From: Schoenoplectus triqueter
Taxonomy: Eukaryota > Streptophyta > Magnoliopsida > Poales > Cyperaceae
Length of the DNA stretch: 46,179 nucleotides
Direction of reading: 5' to 3'
NCBI GenBank assembly: GCA_964058805.1
Contig: CAXKVV010000524.1
Location: forward strand, 1-46,179
Below are positions 45,699 to 46,179 of this stretch, piece by piece. A program made the position numbers and the translations under genes. How positions within the stretch are numbered: the stretch's first letter is position 1; the number at the start of each line of letters is the position of its first letter. The notes beneath the pieces are model-generated. The model was not told where the DNA came from, did not search any database, and saw only the letters and a list, made by a program, of their open reading frames with translations.

Positions 45699-45710
45699 GC
45701 TTTGATACCA
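45699..45710 (-). promoter_or_regulatory. Primer-binding site complementary to initiator tRNA-Met
   Basis: On the minus strand TGGTATCAAAGC lies two bases after an LTR end (...CCCCTGACA). The plant copia consensus TGGTATCAGAGC pairs with the 3' end of initiator tRNA-Met; one base differs here. It fixes the 5' end of the internal region and shows that the LTR lies to its right. Confidence 0.88.
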
Positions 45711-45712
45711 CT

Positions 45713-46179
45713 TGTCAGGGGAGCCCACTCACCTATACTGGGACTGGTACAAATAGGTACAACAGATACAACACTAGTACAGCAGGTGCCAACTACCAGA
45801 ACAACCTCAACAGTCACAAATAAGACAATTACAGTCATAAAGAGAACAATCCCGCACACAAGTTGGATCCCGAGAAATTAAAAACAGAACCGACCAATGC
45901 ATACAATCAACCAACCAACAATGGAGTAAAAGATGCTACCACGGAATAGATCGAGTCCAGCAAGCGCACAAGAGAGCATACAAGAGAAGACATAAAAGAT
46001 AAAGTGGTTCGGTCGAGCCTACTCCACTGGGAGACAAACGACCAATAAACTTACTATAAACCAAGGAGATTACAAAAAATACAAGAGTATTTCTATTACT
46101 AGAACAAGCAATCACTCTATCTCTACCTTCGTCACTCTCTCTTTTCTATTATCTCCTCTCACTCTCTTGTTCAAGGCAT
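45713..46179 (-). mobile_element. 5' LTR of Tnt1/Tork-like copia element (cut by window edge)
   Basis: On the plus strand the LTR begins TGTCAGGGGAGCCCACTC, i.e. it ends ...CTGACA on its own strand, two bases from the primer site. It contains TCCCAGTGGAGTAGGCTC and GGTACAA/ACTGGTACA repeats, with a CT-rich stretch at the window end. It does not resemble the 454-bp LTR at 43617-44070, so the two do not form an ordinary LTR pair. Confidence 0.75.

Noticed and set aside
45699..45710. Possible tRNA gene because of the tRNA-Met match
   Set aside because: Only the 12-nt complement of the tRNA 3' end is present, next to an LTR; it is a primer-binding site.

Overview
This is plant nuclear DNA, most likely from a flowering plant. 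The evidence is a five-exon gene with GT-AG introns and a GC-rich first exon, a Yippee-like last exon almost like the plant form, Ty1/copia and giant-LTR retrotransposons, a Harbinger-type MITE, a Helitron-like element, and a long AT-rich satellite with a monomer of about 182 bp. The species cannot be named from the sequence.

Layout. (1) 1-10.5 kb is the genic edge. It holds the last exon of a Yippee-like zinc-binding protein (1250-1466, +; earlier exons lie off the left edge) and a complete five-exon gene for a Cdc14/SIN-component-like protein of 301 residues (8223-10346, +). Between them is non-coding DNA with a Helitron-like insert (4409-4859) and a MITE with TTA target duplication (6130-6570). 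(2) 10.6-12.5 kb is a retroelement boundary. A fragment of a Sirevirus-like copia element is followed by an LTR-like segment carrying 19 short hairpins about 46 bp apart, whose stems change in a compensatory way while the loop stays constant. This is the most unusual signal in the window. (3) 12.5-41.2 kb is a satellite array of roughly 95 monomers, with blocks of eight monomers (about 1.45 kb) duplicated inside it. It is interrupted by a short Gypsy RT-like scrap (26.7 kb), a truncated copia LTR (27.5-28.0 kb), a 5.2-kb LTR-like insertion with a perfect ACTTC duplication (28020-33195), and a second 5.4-kb LTR-like insertion (35134-40525). The two large insertions contain further inserts: a 403-bp foldback element with a perfect 10-bp target duplication, a nested MITE hairpin cluster, and a 679-bp solo LTR flanked by ACCCAG. 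(4) 41.2-46.2 kb is minus-strand copia material: the 3' LTR, polypurine tract and broken gag of the Sirevirus-like element, itself interrupted by a Tnt1/Tork-like copia element with decayed gag and protease, whose tRNA-iMet primer site and 5' LTR run off the right edge.

The two genes are ordinary single genes with no visible functional link to each other. The rest looks like pericentromeric or knob-type heterochromatin, whose insertion layers can be put in order. No intact transposase, reverse transcriptase, tRNA, rRNA or CRISPR locus was seen.
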